Positions 30,089 to 40,768 of a stretch of 56,019 nt of DNA are shown piece by piece. Positions within the stretch are counted from its first letter, which is position 1; every line of letters begins with the position of its first letter. The notes beneath the pieces are model-generated. The model was not told the DNA's origin and ran no database searches. It worked only from the letters and a program-made list of their open reading frames with translations. Where the stretch lies: the NCBI GenBank assembly GCA_027659245.1, contig JAQDPW010000014.1:1-56019 (forward strand), written 5' to 3'. Origin of the DNA: Streptococcaceae bacterium AM104-57 (GTDB lineage Bacteria; Bacillota; Bacilli; Lactobacillales; Streptococcaceae). Both the position numbers and the translations under genes were made by a program.

Positions 30089-30646
30089 TTAGACTTCCAA
30101 GATTTCTTTTTCTTTGTTGGCAGTCATGTCGTCGATGTGTTTAACAGCATCGTCTGTTGCTTTTTGAATATCTTTTTCAAGAGTCTTCAATTCGTCTTCA
30201 GTGATTTCTTTTGCTTTTTCTTGTTTCTTAGCCTCGTCCATAGCATCACGACGGATATTACGGATAGCAACTTTTGCATTTTCACCGACTTTTTTCACTT
30301 CTTTAGCAAGGTCGCGACGAGTTTCTTCTGTAAGAGCTGGGATAACCAAACGAATAACAGAACCATCGTTAGCTGGTGTAATACCTAGGTCTGAAGCGTT
30401 CAAGGCACGTTCGATATCTTTCAAAGATGATTTGTCAAATGGTGTTACCAACAAGACACGCGCTTCTGGGATTGTGATAGAAGCAATTTGATTAAGTGGT
30501 GTTTCAACACCATAGTACTCAACGTGGATGCGGTCAAGCAAGCTAGCATTAGCACGACCAGCACGAATACTTCCAAACTCACGAGCAAGTGAGTGGTGAG
30601 ATTGGGTCATTCTCTCTTTTGCTTTTTCTACGATTGCGTTTGCCAT
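30089..30646 (-). CDS. frr: Ribosome recycling factor
   Basis: The 185-residue protein has the RRF length and signature. The N-terminus reads [63 protein letters not shown]. The long second and third helices of domain I end in [21 protein letters not shown]. With EF-G it splits the post-termination ribosome. It lies 9 bp after pyrH, the conserved bacterial gene order. Confidence 0.98.
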   Translation of the reverse strand: MANAIVEKAKERMTQSHHSLAREFGSIRAGRANASLLDRIHVEYYGVETPLNQIASITIPEARVLLVTPFDKSSLKDIERALNASDLGITPANDGSVIRLVIPALTEETRRDLAKEVKKVGENAKVAIRNIRRDAMDEAKKQEKAKEITEDELKTLEKDIQKATDDAVKHIDDMTANKEKEILEV

Positions 30647-30655
30647 AATCTTTTC

Positions 30656-31390
30656 TTATTCCTTTTCTTCGATATTATTTGAAACTGTAGTTCCGATATT
30701 TTCATCAAATACAACACGTTTAATATTCCCTGGTTGGTTCATGTTGAAAACTACCAAGTCAATATCATTATCCATTGAAAGTGTTGAAGCAGTTGAGTCC
30801 ATGATACGGAGACCTTTATTAATGACGTCACGGTGAGTCAACTCTTCAAATTTAACGGCTGTCTTATCTTTTTTAGGATCAGCATTGTAGACACCGTCAA
30901 CACCATTTTTAGCCATCAAGATAGCGTCCGCTTCAATCTCTGCTGCACGAAGGGCGGCTGTTGTATCTGTTGAGAAGTATGGTGATCCAATTCCAGCACC
31001 AAAGATAACAATGCGTCCTTTTTCAAGATGACGAAGGGCACGTCCACGAACGTAAGGTTCTGCTACTTGTTGCATGGCAATGGCTGTTTGCACACGAGTA
31101 TCCACACCCACTTGTTGCAATGAATCTGCCATCACAAGAGCATTCATAACTGTTCCAAGCATTCCTGTGTAGTCTGCCTGAACACGATCCATTCCAGCTT
31201 CTGCCGCAGGTTCTCCACGCCAGAGATTTCCTCCACCAATAACGAGGGCAATCTCAATACCTAAGTTATGTACTTCCTGAATTTCTTCAGCCATTGCTTG
31301 AACAGTTTTGATATCAATTCCGACACCACGTTCGCCAGCAAGGGCCTCACCTGATAACTTAATCAAAATACGTTTATATTTGGGTTCCAC
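30656..31390 (-). CDS. pyrH: UMP kinase
   Basis: From GTG 31390 the protein is 244 residues, normal for the hexameric bacterial UMP kinase that makes UDP from UMP and ATP. Motifs are [14 protein letters not shown] at the start, [10 protein letters not shown] near 54-63, the [22 protein letters not shown] loop near 130-150 and [14 protein letters not shown] near 158-171. I chose GTG because AAGGAG stands 9 bases before it and the family N-terminus ([15 protein letters not shown]) begins there. The TTG at 31417 has no ribosome site. Confidence 0.96.
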   Translation of the reverse strand: MEPKYKRILIKLSGEALAGERGVGIDIKTVQAMAEEIQEVHNLGIEIALVIGGGNLWRGEPAAEAGMDRVQADYTGMLGTVMNALVMADSLQQVGVDTRVQTAIAMQQVAEPYVRGRALRHLEKGRIVIFGAGIGSPYFSTDTTAALRAAEIEADAILMAKNGVDGVYNADPKKDKTAVKFEELTHRDVINKGLRIMDSTASTLSMDNDIDLVVFNMNQPGNIKRVVFDENIGTTVSNNIEEKE

Positions 31391-31420
31391 CTGACTTCGC
31401 TCCTTTATTTTATTCAAACT

Positions 31421-31429
31421 ATTTTATCA
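31421..31429 (-). promoter_or_regulatory. Extended -10 box for pyrH-frr
   Basis: TGATAAAAT on the minus strand lies about 30 bases upstream of the GTG. No good -35 box is seen. Confidence 0.45.
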
Positions 31430-31476
31430 CAATTTCTAAGATTTTTATAGTATCATGAGTATTTCTTTTAAAAAAA

Positions 31477-32811
31477 TTAGATAGTTAAAAATTCCTCTAA
31501 ATCAGCCAAGGCACGCTCTGCAATTTTTTCATAACGAGCCTTCTTATCACGAATGCGGTCGCCTTCCAATTCCTTGATAATTCCGAAATTGACGTTCATT
31601 GGTTGGAAATGTTTGCTGTCAGCATGGGTGATGTAATGAGCTAGACTTCCAATTGCCGTTGTCTCTGGGAAAATAGCCTCGCTTTCGCCCTTGAAAAGAC
31701 GAGCTGCGTTAATCCCAGCTACTAGACCTGATGCAGCTGATTCAACATAGCCTTCCACACCCGTCATCTGACCTGCAAAGAAGAGGTTTGGTTGTTTCTT
31801 AGAACGGTAAGTCTGTTCAAGAAGATTTGGTGAATCCATGTAGGAATTACGGTGCATAACACCATAACGAACGAACTCTGCATTTTCAAGACCTGGAATC
31901 ATTTGGAAAACACGTTTTTGTTCGCCCCATTTAAGGTGAGTTTGAAAACCAACGATATTGTAAAGACTACCTGCCGCATTATCCTGACGAAGCTGAACTA
32001 CAGCGTATGGTGTCTTAAATTCTCCGTCACGAGGACCTGTGTAATCGTCTGGATACTCCAAACCAACTGGTTTCATAGGACCATAGAGCATGGTTTTGAT
32101 ACCCCGTTTAGCCATGACTTCGATCGGCATGCAGCCTTCAAAGTATTTTTCTTTTTCAAACGAATTCAGAGGCGCTTCTTCCGCATTTACCAAGGCTTCA
32201 TGGAAATCCATAAACTCTTGTTTGGTCATAGGAGCGTTGAGATAGGCTGCTTCTCCCTTATCATAACGAGATTTGAGATAAACCTTGTTCATATCAATCG
32301 AATTAACATCCACAATAGGCGCTGCAGCATCGTAGAAATAAAAACCGTCACCGCCATTAAGAGCGTGAATTTTCTCAGCAAGGGCATCACTAGTCAAAGG
32401 ACCAGTCGCTACAACTGTAATAGCATCCGTTGGCAATTCTGTGATTTCGTCACGTACCACTTCAATCAAGGGGTGATTGGCAATTTTTTCAGTGACCATT
32501 TGAGAAAAACCATCACGGTCAACCGCAAGTGCTCCTCCAGCAGGAACACGGGTTTCTTCTGCTGATTCTAAGATAAGAGAACCTAGGCGGCGCATTTCCT
32601 CCTTGAGGAGACCTACGGCATTTGTAAGAGCATCGCCACGCAAGGAATTTGAGCAAACTAACTCGGCAAAATTGTCAGTTTTATGCTGAGGTGTTGACTT
32701 GACACCACGCATTTCATAAAGTTTAACTGGAATACCACGCTCTGCGATTTGGTAGGCTGCTTCAGAACCTGCCAAACCAGCACCGATAACATTGATATAA
32801 GATTGAGACAC
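31477..32811 (-). CDS. trmFO: tRNA uridine-54 methyltransferase TrmFO
   Basis: From GTG 32811 the protein is 444 residues. It has the FAD dinucleotide fold [13 protein letters not shown] at 8-20 and the catalytic Cys53 in [14 protein letters not shown]. The position-53 match supports this start, since B. subtilis TrmFO also uses Cys53. The second conserved cysteine is in [15 protein letters not shown]. The enzyme makes ribothymidine at position 54 of tRNA with methylene-tetrahydrofolate. GAGG precedes the GTG by 10 bases. An upstream extension to 32883 is rejected because it contains no family sequence. Confidence 0.95.
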   Translation of the reverse strand: MSQSYINVIGAGLAGSEAAYQIAERGIPVKLYEMRGVKSTPQHKTDNFAELVCSNSLRGDALTNAVGLLKEEMRRLGSLILESAEETRVPAGGALAVDRDGFSQMVTEKIANHPLIEVVRDEITELPTDAITVVATGPLTSDALAEKIHALNGGDGFYFYDAAAPIVDVNSIDMNKVYLKSRYDKGEAAYLNAPMTKQEFMDFHEALVNAEEAPLNSFEKEKYFEGCMPIEVMAKRGIKTMLYGPMKPVGLEYPDDYTGPRDGEFKTPYAVVQLRQDNAAGSLYNIVGFQTHLKWGEQKRVFQMIPGLENAEFVRYGVMHRNSYMDSPNLLEQTYRSKKQPNLFFAGQMTGVEGYVESAASGLVAGINAARLFKGESEAIFPETTAIGSLAHYITHADSKHFQPMNVNFGIIKELEGDRIRDKKARYEKIAERALADLEEFLTI

Positions 32812-32907
32812 GACACTAATACCTCTTTGGGTGAAACTTAAATCCATTCCAGAACAAGTCACTAGACTGTTTGACACCCACAAATCTTTCTATTTTTTTC
32901 TTCTTCT

Positions 32908-32935
32908 AGTATAACAAAAAAAGGGAAGAAGGCAA
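32908..32935 (-). promoter_or_regulatory. trmFO promoter
   Basis: TTGCCT and TATACT are 16 bases apart on the minus strand, about 97 bases upstream of the GTG. The spacer region overlaps the rsmI terminator hairpin. Confidence 0.45.
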
Positions 32936-32942
32936 ACTTCCC
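32923..32942 (-). terminator. rsmI terminator
   Basis: GGGAAG and CTTCCC enclose an 8-base loop and are followed by seven T bases on the minus strand, directly after the rsmI stop at 32946. Confidence 0.75.
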
Positions 32943-32945
32943 TGT

Positions 32946-33824
32946 TTAGTCATTGGATTGATTATCTTCCCATTCGTGGTAGGCAGCATAGAGCTGGCTT
33001 TTGTTCCATTGGTAAATCTTTGCAACTTCCTTAATGGCTTGATTTTTCTTCATACCTTGCTGAATGCGGTCCTGTATCTCAGAAAATAAATCCTCTTTAT
33101 CCTTATCCTCTACATCCTGACTAGCACCTTCTACAATGAGAAGGCATTCGCCTTTGAGCAGTGTTTCAGCGATGCTTTCCAGTAATTCTGAAATTTTTCC
33201 ACGTTGGTATTCTTCAAAGATTTTGGTCAATTCTCTGACCAAGACAACCGAGCGATCACCGTAGACTTCTAGCATATTTTCTAGCGTATCTGCAACACGG
33301 TGAGGTGATTCATAGAAGATCTGAGTTTCAGGATAAGCTTTTTTTACTTCGAAAAATTGCTTTTGCTGACCAGATTTTCGTGGTAAGAATCCATAAAAAG
33401 TGTGAGGTTGGGGTGCTAAACCACTGGCAATCAAGGCAGAAATTCCTGCACTAGCTCCTGGAACTGTGACAACCGCGATGTCTTCTTCAATGGCAGCCTT
33501 GACCAAATCATGCCCTGGATCGGAAATGCTAGGCATCCCTGCATCAGATACTTGGGCAAGATTTTGACCTTGCTTTAACAATTCGATCAAATCAGGAATT
33601 TTTTCCTTGGCATTATGCTCGTGAAAACTGATTTGCTTGGTTGAGATTTCAAAATGCTTGAGCAAAAGTCCAGTATTACGAGTATCTTCAGCCGCGATCC
33701 AGTCGACCTCCTTCAAGGTCTGAATAGCGCGAAAAGTCATGTCATCTAGATTACCGATTGGCGTTGCTACTAGATAAAGCTTGCCATAGGGAGATTGTCC
33801 CTTAAAACTCTTTTGAATCTGCAT
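32946..33824 (-). CDS. rsmI: 16S rRNA (cytidine-1402-2'-O)-methyltransferase
   Basis: The 292-residue protein has the tetrapyrrole-methylase fold: KLYLVATPIGNLDDMTFRAIQTLKEVDWIAAEDTRNT (residues 16-52), then AQVSDAGMPSISDPGHDLVKAA near 94-115 and VPGASAGISALIASGL near 122-137, where S-adenosylmethionine binds. It methylates C1402 of 16S rRNA in the decoding centre. It lies 2 bp after yabA, in the conserved tmk-holB-yabA-rsmI order. Confidence 0.96.
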   Translation of the reverse strand: MQIQKSFKGQSPYGKLYLVATPIGNLDDMTFRAIQTLKEVDWIAAEDTRNTGLLLKHFEISTKQISFHEHNAKEKIPDLIELLKQGQNLAQVSDAGMPSISDPGHDLVKAAIEEDIAVVTVPGASAGISALIASGLAPQPHTFYGFLPRKSGQQKQFFEVKKAYPETQIFYESPHRVADTLENMLEVYGDRSVVLVRELTKIFEEYQRGKISELLESIAETLLKGECLLIVEGASQDVEDKDKEDLFSEIQDRIQQGMKKNQAIKEVAKIYQWNKSQLYAAYHEWEDNQSND

Positions 33825-33826
33825 AC

Positions 33827-34144
33827 TTACTCCCTAAATAACAACTCATCACAAAACATACATTCTGCATCTTGCTCTCGACGTTGACCATAAAAGTCAC
33901 GGCAAACATGAAAACCGTCCTCATAAATGCGACGAACATTTTCCCTCACATGTTTCGTTTTGGATGGAGCTGTCTCCTCAACTTCTCCCAATCGTTCTCT
34001 AAGTTTATCATTTTCTAAACGAAGAGCTGTATTTTCCTCTACCAAACTCTTGAGATTTTTCTTGATAGCTTCGACGTCTGCCAAGGTTACCAACAATTGC
34101 TGTGAAAAGTCATCTAAAGCATCAAATAATTCTTTTTTATTCAT
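33827..34144 (-). CDS. yabA: Replication initiation control protein YabA
   Basis: The 105-residue protein has an N-terminal coiled coil ([47 protein letters not shown], residues 5-51) for tetramer formation and a C-terminal zinc domain with [24 protein letters not shown] (residues 79-102). The domain uses one His and three Cys. In B. subtilis YabA binds DnaA and DnaN and holds back new rounds of replication. It sits between holB and rsmI. Confidence 0.95.
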   Translation of the reverse strand: MNKKELFDALDDFSQQLLVTLADVEAIKKNLKSLVEENTALRLENDKLRERLGEVEETAPSKTKHVRENVRRIYEDGFHVCRDFYGQRREQDAECMFCDELLFRE

Positions 34145-34173
34145 TACAGCCCTTTCTATAATCTATCTTCACT

Positions 34174-35064
34174 TTAATTTTTTTGTAAAACCAGGTATTC
34201 CAAAGCGTTTTGAAAGCTGACATTGGCCCGCCACATTTTTCGAGCTTGAATGAGATTTTGCAAAACATTCTGCGCAGAAACATTGAGAACCTCCTGGCCA
34301 GCTAATACCTCTAAAATTCTGAGCACTTGATCTTGCTTTTCTTTATCATCAGCCAAACTCGTTAATTTCGCAACCTGCAAATAGGATTCTTTTTTATGGG
34401 CTAAAAGCCAAGCAAAAAGGCGTTCACTTTCATCTACCAGTGCCCAAAATCCTGCTTGATGCACAAGTTTATCAGCCTCCGTCTGAGACTGACTAAATTG
34501 GGCCAATAGTTTAGCTTTATTTTTTACTAAACCAGCCTCTTCAAGCTGTGACATTAAAGTAGAGACATTCTTCTTAAATTGGAAAATCTGTGTCCGACTT
34601 CGAATCGTTGGCAACATTTGTTCTTCATCATTGGTCAAAAAGAAAATGTAGATTTCGCTCTGTGGTTCTTCAATAACCTTCAAGAGTGAATTTGCAGCGT
34701 TCACATGCATTTTTTCCGCTTGTTCGATAATAAAAACCTGACGTTGATTTTCAATACCAGACTGCGAAAATTGACCGACTAATTCCCGAATACGCTCCGT
34801 CTTAATCACTTGATTCTGAGGTTTGATCATGGTCGCATCAGGAAATTCTTCCTGCTCAATCAATTTACAATTCCGACATTTTTCACAAGGAAAAATACCA
34901 TTTTTCTCACTACAAAAGAGACTTTTAGACAAGAAAAGGGCCATCTCTAAACTTCCAAAATTACCTGAAAAGAGATAGGCGTGATTGAGCTGCCCTTGCT
35001 CTAAGATATGAACAAACCGTTCAAATTGTAGAGGCTGGCAAGCTCTTAATTGCTCTTGCTTCAT
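34174..35064 (-). CDS. holB: DNA polymerase III delta-prime subunit
   Basis: The 296-residue protein is the clamp-loader delta-prime. [20 protein letters not shown] (28-47) stands where an ATPase would have its P-loop but lacks GKT, as expected for this non-hydrolysing subunit. Four cysteines form the zinc module ([16 protein letters not shown], 51-66). The arginine-finger region is [18 protein letters not shown] and LPTIRSRTQ (near 150-160). It overlaps tmk by 4 bp, so the two are translated together. Confidence 0.95.
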   Translation of the reverse strand: MKQEQLRACQPLQFERFVHILEQGQLNHAYLFSGNFGSLEMALFLSKSLFCSEKNGIFPCEKCRNCKLIEQEEFPDATMIKPQNQVIKTERIRELVGQFSQSGIENQRQVFIIEQAEKMHVNAANSLLKVIEEPQSEIYIFFLTNDEEQMLPTIRSRTQIFQFKKNVSTLMSQLEEAGLVKNKAKLLAQFSQSQTEADKLVHQAGFWALVDESERLFAWLLAHKKESYLQVAKLTSLADDKEKQDQVLRILEVLAGQEVLNVSAQNVLQNLIQARKMWRANVSFQNALEYLVLQKN

Positions 35065-35699
35065 CTCCTTAATCCCATCCTATCAAAAAGTAGTTGCTGC
35101 GTGTTCGCAATCACTTGATCAAGTGGTAGGCTAGCATCAATTTTTACAATGCGGTCTGTTTCCTTTTCCAAAAGAGATAGATAACCCCGACGAACTTTTC
35201 GATGTAGGTCTAGGCCTTCCATGTCCAAACGATTGACTTCCCGATCACTGTTGGCAGCAATACGTGCCAACCCCTCTTCGACCTCAATGTCAAAATAAAG
35301 AGTCAAATCAGGTTTCAGCCCATCTGTCGCAAACTCATTAAGCCAATCAATAGCTTCTTTATCTAAACCACGGCCAAACCCCTGATAGGCAACTGAACTG
35401 TCAATAAAGCGGTCCATAATAACCAGTTTTCCAGTTGCAAGTGCTGGTAAAACCTTTTCTACCAAGTGTTGTCGACGACTAGCAATATAGAGAAGCAACT
35501 CCGTTTTAGGGTCCATCTGGGTATGACTTGGATCTAGAATCACTTCACGAATCTTCTCTCCAATCAAAACCCCGCCTGGTTCACGGGTGCTTAAAACTTC
35601 TATTCCCCTATCCTCTAATATAGGGATTATGGCTTCAAGAACGCTTGTTTTCCCCGCTCCCTCTGGTCCCTCAAGAGAGACTAAAAATCCTTTTGACAT
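35061..35699 (-). CDS. tmk: Thymidylate kinase
   Basis: The 212-residue protein has P-loop [10 protein letters not shown] (10-19), the DR motif STREPGG (37-43), [17 protein letters not shown] near 96-112 (substrate binding), and the lid with [16 protein letters not shown] near 148-163. It converts dTMP to dTDP with ATP. It is the first gene of the tmk-holB-yabA-rsmI operon and has its own promoter at 35730-35758. Confidence 0.97.
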   Translation of the reverse strand: MSKGFLVSLEGPEGAGKTSVLEAIIPILEDRGIEVLSTREPGGVLIGEKIREVILDPSHTQMDPKTELLLYIASRRQHLVEKVLPALATGKLVIMDRFIDSSVAYQGFGRGLDKEAIDWLNEFATDGLKPDLTLYFDIEVEEGLARIAANSDREVNRLDMEGLDLHRKVRRGYLSLLEKETDRIVKIDASLPLDQVIANTQQLLFDRMGLRR

Positions 35700-35729
35700 G
35701 TCTGACTCATTTCTATTTTTCTCTCTTCT

Positions 35730-35758
35730 ATTCTATCAAAAAAATAGGGATTTGTGAA
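35730..35758 (-). promoter_or_regulatory. tmk operon promoter
   Basis: TTCACA and TAGAAT are 17 bases apart on the minus strand, with TGA before TAGAAT as an extended -10. Confidence 0.55.
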
Positions 35759-35786
35759 AAGCTTTTTTCATTTCGCTCTTTGTAAT

Positions 35787-35819
35787 AAAAAAGAGGTTGA
35801 GTTTTAACACTCACCTCTT
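35787..35819 (-). terminator. proBAC operon terminator
   Basis: AAGAGGT-GAGT pairs with ACTC-ACCTCTT around a short loop, with one bulged base, then T-rich sequence on the minus strand. It overlaps the proC stop codon. Confidence 0.7.
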
Positions 35820-36615
35820 ATTTGCCTAATTCTTGAGTTCTTTTGTAGGCTTGGTTGACAGCATCCATAACGGTTCCTCTAAAAGCATGTTCTTCTAGAC
35901 TTGCTACACCAGCAATGGTCGAACCACCTGGGCTACAAACTTGATCTTTCAAGACTCCAGGATGTTGCTGACTTTCTAGTACCATTTGACCTGCACCAAC
36001 TACTGTTTGAGCTGCCATTTTCAGAGCCATTTCTCTTGGCAATCCTGTCTGAACTCCTGCATCCGCCAATGCTTCGATAAAAAGATAGACAAAGGCAGGC
36101 CCACAACCTGCAAGCCCTGTCGCAGCATCTATTAAACCATCACTTATTTCAACTAACTGGCCAGCCTTAGCTAAAAGTTGACAAAAAAGTTCATTGTCTT
36201 CTGGATGACTATTTGCAGACAAGCCATAGCTAATCACCCCTTGCCCAATAGCAACAGGTGTATTAGGCATGATGCGAATAATCCGGTGCTGACTTGGGAT
36301 ATGACTTGCTAGTTTTTCTAAAGTTAATCCAGCTGCCATCGAAATCAAAAGAAGACTCTTTCTATTTTCAAGAATGGTCTGATATTGAGTAAGCAGTTCA
36401 GAGAATTGAGCTGGCTTTACTCCTAGAAAAATCACATCTGCTTCTGCAAAGATTTCGTCATTGCTAGAAGCCAGACCACCATAATTGGCAATAAAAGCAT
36501 CCACCTTGGCTTGACTACGATTGGCAAGGAAAATCTGATGACCAGTTTTTGCTTGCAAGACAGCTTTAGCCAAACTGGAACCCATATTCCCCAAGCCGAT
36601 AAATCCAATCTTCAT
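35818..36615 (-). CDS. proC: Pyrroline-5-carboxylate reductase
   Basis: The 265-residue protein begins MKIGFIGLGNMGSSLAKAVL, the NADPH-binding Rossmann loop. The family signature LKDQVCSPGGSTIAGVASLEEHAFRGTVMDAV lies at about 224-255 and contains the substrate-binding Ser/Thr residues. It performs the last step of proline synthesis. The ATG is 3 bp after the proA stop. It is the last gene of proB-proA-proC. Confidence 0.97.
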   Translation of the reverse strand: MKIGFIGLGNMGSSLAKAVLQAKTGHQIFLANRSQAKVDAFIANYGGLASSNDEIFAEADVIFLGVKPAQFSELLTQYQTILENRKSLLLISMAAGLTLEKLASHIPSQHRIIRIMPNTPVAIGQGVISYGLSANSHPEDNELFCQLLAKAGQLVEISDGLIDAATGLAGCGPAFVYLFIEALADAGVQTGLPREMALKMAAQTVVGAGQMVLESQQHPGVLKDQVCSPGGSTIAGVASLEEHAFRGTVMDAVNQAYKRTQELGK

Positions 36616-36618
36616 CTC

Positions 36619-37881
36619 TTACTCCCTTATCTGCCCATCACCAGTAACTACATATTTGTAGCTGGTCAATTCCTTCAAGCCCATTGGACCACGCGCATGT
36701 AGTTTCTGAGTAGAAATCCCCATTTCACAACCAAGACCAAATTGGCCACCATCTGTGAAACGAGTCGAAGCATTGACATAAACCGCTGCCGAGTCCACTT
36801 GGTCTGTAAAGTAAGCTGCAGCTTCAGCATTTTCAGTCACAACGGCATCCGAATGATGGGTACTGTGGGCTTCAATATGCGCAACCGCTTCTTCTAAACT
36901 ACTCACAACCTTAACAGCTAGGATATAGTCTAAAAACTCAGTATCAAAATCTTGATCCTCAGCTGCTTGTCCAGAAATATATAGACTGGCTTTGATATCC
37001 AAACGGAATTGAATCGGTTCAAGTCCAGCTTCTTTTCGATTCTCAACCAGCACTTGCTCCAAGCAAGGAAGGAAGCTTGCTGCCTTGTCTTCATGAACCA
37101 GTAGAACCTCCATGGCATTACAAACAGAAGGACGACTGGTTTTAGCATTGTTGATGATAGACAGAGCCTTGTCTTCGTCTGCATCCTTATCCACATAAAC
37201 ATGGACAATCCCAGTCCCTGTCTCGATAACAGGTATAATAGCATTCTCAACGACAGCATTGATCAATCCAGCCCCTCCACGAGGAATAAGAAGATCTAGA
37301 TAGCCCTTGGCCTTCATCATGGCATAACTACTTTCACGGCTAGTATCTTCTACTAATTGAATGACATCTGGATGAATGGTAGTCGTCTCCAAACCATTTT
37401 TCAAGGCTGTGACAATAGCATGAGCTGTTTGATAGGCATCCTTCCCACTACGAAGAACGACCGCATTCCCACTCTTGAGAGCCAAAGCAGCCGCGTCAGA
37501 CGTCACATTTGGACGACTTTCATAGATGATACCGATAACCCCCATGGCTACACGTTTCTTGGTGATAACTAAGCCATTTTCAAGCTGACTTGTCTCTAGG
37601 ACTTCACCAATGGGATCTGGTAAAGCAACTACTTCACGAATGCCTGTTGCCATAGCTTCTATACGCCCTGCATCCAAATAAAGACGATCCAGCATCACAT
37701 CTGAGATTTTACCCTTTGCCGCTTCCATATCGAGGGCATTTGCCGCTAAAATTTCCTCAGTAGCTGCTAATAAGTGATCAGCCATGGCTAGCAAGGCTTG
37801 GTTTTTCACCTCTTCACTAGCTGTGTTGATTGATTTTTTAACAGCCTGTACCTGTTCAAATTGTTCTTGTGTACTTACCAT
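36619..37881 (-). CDS. proA: Gamma-glutamyl phosphate reductase
   Basis: The 420-residue protein is an aldehyde-dehydrogenase relative. The active cysteine is in [18 protein letters not shown] near residue 255, and the family signature [36 protein letters not shown] lies near 366-401. It reduces gamma-glutamyl phosphate to the semialdehyde in proline synthesis. It starts 9 bp after proB. ATG 37881 is preceded by TAGAGGTAAATT. Confidence 0.97.
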   Translation of the reverse strand: MVSTQEQFEQVQAVKKSINTASEEVKNQALLAMADHLLAATEEILAANALDMEAAKGKISDVMLDRLYLDAGRIEAMATGIREVVALPDPIGEVLETSQLENGLVITKKRVAMGVIGIIYESRPNVTSDAAALALKSGNAVVLRSGKDAYQTAHAIVTALKNGLETTTIHPDVIQLVEDTSRESSYAMMKAKGYLDLLIPRGGAGLINAVVENAIIPVIETGTGIVHVYVDKDADEDKALSIINNAKTSRPSVCNAMEVLLVHEDKAASFLPCLEQVLVENRKEAGLEPIQFRLDIKASLYISGQAAEDQDFDTEFLDYILAVKVVSSLEEAVAHIEAHSTHHSDAVVTENAEAAAYFTDQVDSAAVYVNASTRFTDGGQFGLGCEMGISTQKLHARGPMGLKELTSYKYVVTGDGQIRE

Positions 37882-37890
37882 AATTTACCT

Positions 37891-39000
37891 CTAAAATTCT
37901 GTAAAGAGTAGTTGGATTTCAGGAGTAATGGAAATCCAGTCATCACGGTGAATCAGAACTCCCTTGGCTTTTTGAGAACGCAACATATCCTCCAAAGCAG
38001 ATGCTCCAAATTGCACGCGTCCTTTTCCAAGTGATTTTCCACTTTCCTTGTCAAATACTGTCACGATATCACCGTAAGAAAAGGCTCCTTCTGCGTCAAC
38101 AATACCAGATAAAAGAAGACTCTTTCCATGTTGGGAGAGAGCTTCTGCAGCCCCTCTATCAACCCAAATAGAACCTTGACTCTGAGCATAAAAGGCCAGC
38201 CATTGTTTTTGGGTGCGGAGCCCCTTCTCCTGTGCAACAAAGTACGAACCGTCCTTGGTCTTCTCTGCTGCCTCTATCATAGCATCAGCTTTCAAGGATG
38301 AACAAATATAAACAGGTACTCCTGATTCTGTCGCAATGGTCGCTGCCTTTATCTTAGTCAGCATACCTCCAGTTCCATTAGATGAACCTGCACCACCAGC
38401 CATATCGATAATTTCTCGATTAATGGTCTCAATTCTCTCCAGACGTTTAGCTCTTGGATCCGAGTTAGGATTACCAGTATAAAGACCGTCTACATCTGTT
38501 AAGAGAACCAAAAGATCTGCCTGCACCATTGCAGCTACCTGAGCACTGAGCGTATCATTATCCCCGACCTTGAGCTCATCAATAACGACACTGTCATTTT
38601 CATTGATAATAGGAATCGCACCACGATTAAGCAGGACTGACAAAGCTTGATGGGCATTTTTATAACGTCGCTTATCGACAAAATCATCCTGAGTTAGCAA
38701 GATTTGCGCTGAAACAATCTGTCTTAAAAGCAAATTGGTTGTGTATTCTTCTAAGAGTAAACCTTGACCAACCGCAGCCGAAGCTTGTTTATCCGCAATC
38801 TTTGTCGGTCGTTTCTTAAATCCCAAGGCTCCAAACCCTGCCGCAACAGCCCCGGAAGATACTAAAATCAGCTCATGACCAGCTTCATGTAGCATTGCAA
38901 GCTGCTGTGTGATTGCTTTTACTTTACTGCGAGATAAACTTCCATCTTTATGAGTCAAAGATGAAGTCCCTACTTTAAATACGATACGCTTGTACTTCAT
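37891..39000 (-). CDS. proB: Glutamate 5-kinase
   Basis: From ATG 39000 the protein is 369 residues. It has the amino-acid-kinase domain ([17 protein letters not shown] at 4-20, [16 protein letters not shown] near 47-62, NENDSV near 133-138, [12 protein letters not shown] near 211-222) and a C-terminal PUA domain from about 275. It makes gamma-glutamyl phosphate and is usually feedback-inhibited by proline. I prefer ATG 39000 because GGAG stands 6 bases before it. The TTG at 39012 overlaps that site. It is the first gene of the proline operon. Confidence 0.96.
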   Translation of the reverse strand: MKYKRIVFKVGTSSLTHKDGSLSRSKVKAITQQLAMLHEAGHELILVSSGAVAAGFGALGFKKRPTKIADKQASAAVGQGLLLEEYTTNLLLRQIVSAQILLTQDDFVDKRRYKNAHQALSVLLNRGAIPIINENDSVVIDELKVGDNDTLSAQVAAMVQADLLVLLTDVDGLYTGNPNSDPRAKRLERIETINREIIDMAGGAGSSNGTGGMLTKIKAATIATESGVPVYICSSLKADAMIEAAEKTKDGSYFVAQEKGLRTQKQWLAFYAQSQGSIWVDRGAAEALSQHGKSLLLSGIVDAEGAFSYGDIVTVFDKESGKSLGKGRVQFGASALEDMLRSQKAKGVLIHRDDWISITPEIQLLFTEF

Positions 39001-39027
39001 TTTTTTCTCCAAGTTTAATATTTAACC

Positions 39028-39056
39028 ATTTTACCATGATTTTATGAAATTGTAAA
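39028..39056 (-). promoter_or_regulatory. proBAC promoter
   Basis: TTTACA and TAAAAT are 17 bases apart on the minus strand, with TGG before TAAAAT. The likely start point lies about 20 bases before ATG 39000, so no long leader or T-box is present. Confidence 0.6.
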
Positions 39057-39082
39057 AAAGGAACTCTCTCACTTTTGATCGA

Positions 39083-39114
39083 AAAAAAAGAACCTTGCAA
39101 AGCAAGATTCTTTT
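39083..39114 (-). terminator. tuf terminator
   Basis: AAGAATCTTGC and GCAAGGTTCTT form an 11-bp stem with a tight TTT loop, followed by eight T bases on the minus strand. Confidence 0.8.
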
Positions 39115-39157
39115 AGTGTCTGACTTAAATAATTGTTCTTCTGGGAACTAAATCGAA

Positions 39158-40354
39158 TTAAGCTTCGATTTCTGTAACCATACCTGAACCAACAGTACGT
39201 CCACCCTCACGGATAGAGAATGTAGTACCTTGTTCTACGGCGATTGGGTGGATCAACTCAACGTCGATTGTCACGTTATCACCTGGCATTACCATTTCAG
39301 TACCTGCTGGAAGTTCGATTGAACCTGTAACGTCAGTAGTACGGAAGTAGAATTGTGGACGGTAGTTGTTGAAGAATGGAGTGTGACGTCCACCTTCTTC
39401 TTTAGTAAGGATGTAAACTTCACCTTTGAATTTAGTATGTGGGTTGATTGAACCTGGTTTAGCGATAACTTGTCCACGTTCGATTTCGTCACGTTGAACA
39501 CCACGAAGAAGGACACCTACGTTATCTCCTGCAAGACCTTCGTCAAGTTGTTTACGGAACATTTCAACACCAGTAACAACAGCTTTTTTAGTTTCTTCTT
39601 TGATACCAACGATTTCGATTTCGTCGTTGACACGAACAGTACCACGGTCGATACGTCCTGAAGCAACTGTACCACGTCCAGTGATTGAGAATACGTCTTC
39701 GACTGGAAGAAGCAATGGTTTGTCAGTGTCACGTTCTGGTTCTGGAATGTACTCATCAACAGTGTTCATCAATTCCATGATGATGTCTTCGTATTTAGAG
39801 TCACCTTCAAGAGCTTTAAGAGCTGAACCTTGGATAACTGGAAGATCGTCACCTGGGAAGTCGTATTCTGAAAGAAGGTCACGGATTTCCATTTCAACCA
39901 ATTCAAGCAATTCTTCGTCGTCAACCAAGTCGATCTTGTTCATGAAGACGATAAGGTGTTTAACACCAACCTGACGTGAAAGAAGGATGTGCTCACGAGT
40001 TTGTGGCATTGGTCCGTCAGTTGAAGCTACTACAAGGATAGCTCCGTCCATTTGAGCGGCACCAGTGATCATATTTTTAACGTAGTCCGCGTGTCCTGGA
40101 GCGTCGATGTGAGCATAGTGGCGTTTTTCAGTTTCGTACTCAACGTGCGCAGTGTTGATTGTGATACCGCGTTCGCGTTCTTCTGGAGCAGCATCGATAG
40201 ACGCATAGTCTTTAGGTTGGTTAACTGCTGAAGGCAAGCGACGTGCCAAAACAGTTGTGATAGCTGCAGTTAGGGTAGTTTTACCGTGGTCAACGTGTCC
40301 GATAGTACCAATGTTAACGTGTGGTTTACTACGATCGTATTTTTCTTTTGCCAT
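39158..40354 (-). CDS. tuf: Elongation factor Tu
   Basis: From ATG 40354 the protein is 398 residues, the streptococcal EF-Tu length. The GTPase motifs are GHVDHGKT (19-26), DAPGH (near 81-85), NKID (near 136-139) and the GSALKAL region. Domains II and III follow from about 205. It delivers aminoacyl-tRNA to the ribosome and is probably among the most expressed genes here, as its extreme codon bias suggests. That bias also creates long open frames in the other phases. GGAGG lies 11 bases before the ATG. The upstream TTG-type start at 40372 is rejected. Confidence 0.98.
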   Translation of the reverse strand: MAKEKYDRSKPHVNIGTIGHVDHGKTTLTAAITTVLARRLPSAVNQPKDYASIDAAPEERERGITINTAHVEYETEKRHYAHIDAPGHADYVKNMITGAAQMDGAILVVASTDGPMPQTREHILLSRQVGVKHLIVFMNKIDLVDDEELLELVEMEIRDLLSEYDFPGDDLPVIQGSALKALEGDSKYEDIIMELMNTVDEYIPEPERDTDKPLLLPVEDVFSITGRGTVASGRIDRGTVRVNDEIEIVGIKEETKKAVVTGVEMFRKQLDEGLAGDNVGVLLRGVQRDEIERGQVIAKPGSINPHTKFKGEVYILTKEEGGRHTPFFNNYRPQFYFRTTDVTGSIELPAGTEMVMPGDNVTIDVELIHPIAVEQGTTFSIREGGRTVGSGMVTEIEA

Positions 40355-40425
40355 TTGAGTAAAAGCCTCCAATAAAATATATTTTATAGATAGACAGTAG
40401 GCAATACAGTCTAACTTTCCTTACT

Positions 40426-40453
40426 ATTTTATCAAATTTCAGCTAAATTGCAA
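40426..40453 (-). promoter_or_regulatory. tuf promoter
   Basis: TTGCAA and TAAAAT are 16 bases apart on the minus strand, with TGA before TAAAAT. The leader is about 65 bases. The stretch 40454-40545 shows no gene. Confidence 0.6.
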
Positions 40454-40545
40454 GTGTTTTACAAAGTTTTTGTGAATTATTCTTATTCTTGCTCTACTTC
40501 CTCTACCAATTTATTTAAAACATCTATAAATAGGCTTATTTTAGC

Positions 40546-40768
40546 AAAAGGCGATAGACCATAAATCGATAATCCAAGTCTGAATTTCTTATTTCCAGCC
40601 CCGAAAGACTTCAGTCATTCAATTGTTTGTAAAAATTATGTATAGAAAAATTAAAGTTTCATCATAAGAGATTAGAGAGTTTGAAAACCAATAAAAAGTT
40701 TGATCAACTACAGTGCCAAAGATACAATGATAAAAAAAGATATCGGAATCTTTTATCCCGACATCTTT
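40546..40768. repeat. Three-hairpin element, copy 2 (diverged, longer)
   Basis: This segment resembles the element at 6383-6565 in the same order: ATCGATA and AAGTCTGAATTTC, then CCAGCCCCG, AAAAAGTTTGATCAACTA and a final hairpin (about 40739-40768) in which AAAGATATCGG pairs imperfectly with CCCGACATCTTT. About 50 extra bases are present in the middle. Its right edge overlaps the stop codon of the minus-strand permease at 40767. The left edge is decayed and its limit is approximate. Confidence 0.55.

Noticed and set aside
31852..32565. 237-codon open frame on the plus strand inside trmFO
   Set aside because: It lies fully antisense to a gene with clear FAD and catalytic motifs. The translation is rich in Cys, Phe, His and Arg with no recognisable domain, and no ribosome site precedes it.
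39001..39157. T-box or proline riboswitch before proB, and likewise before ilvE
   Set aside because: The predicted leaders are only about 20-35 bases long and contain no T-box sequence. The hairpin at 39083-39114 is the tuf terminator.
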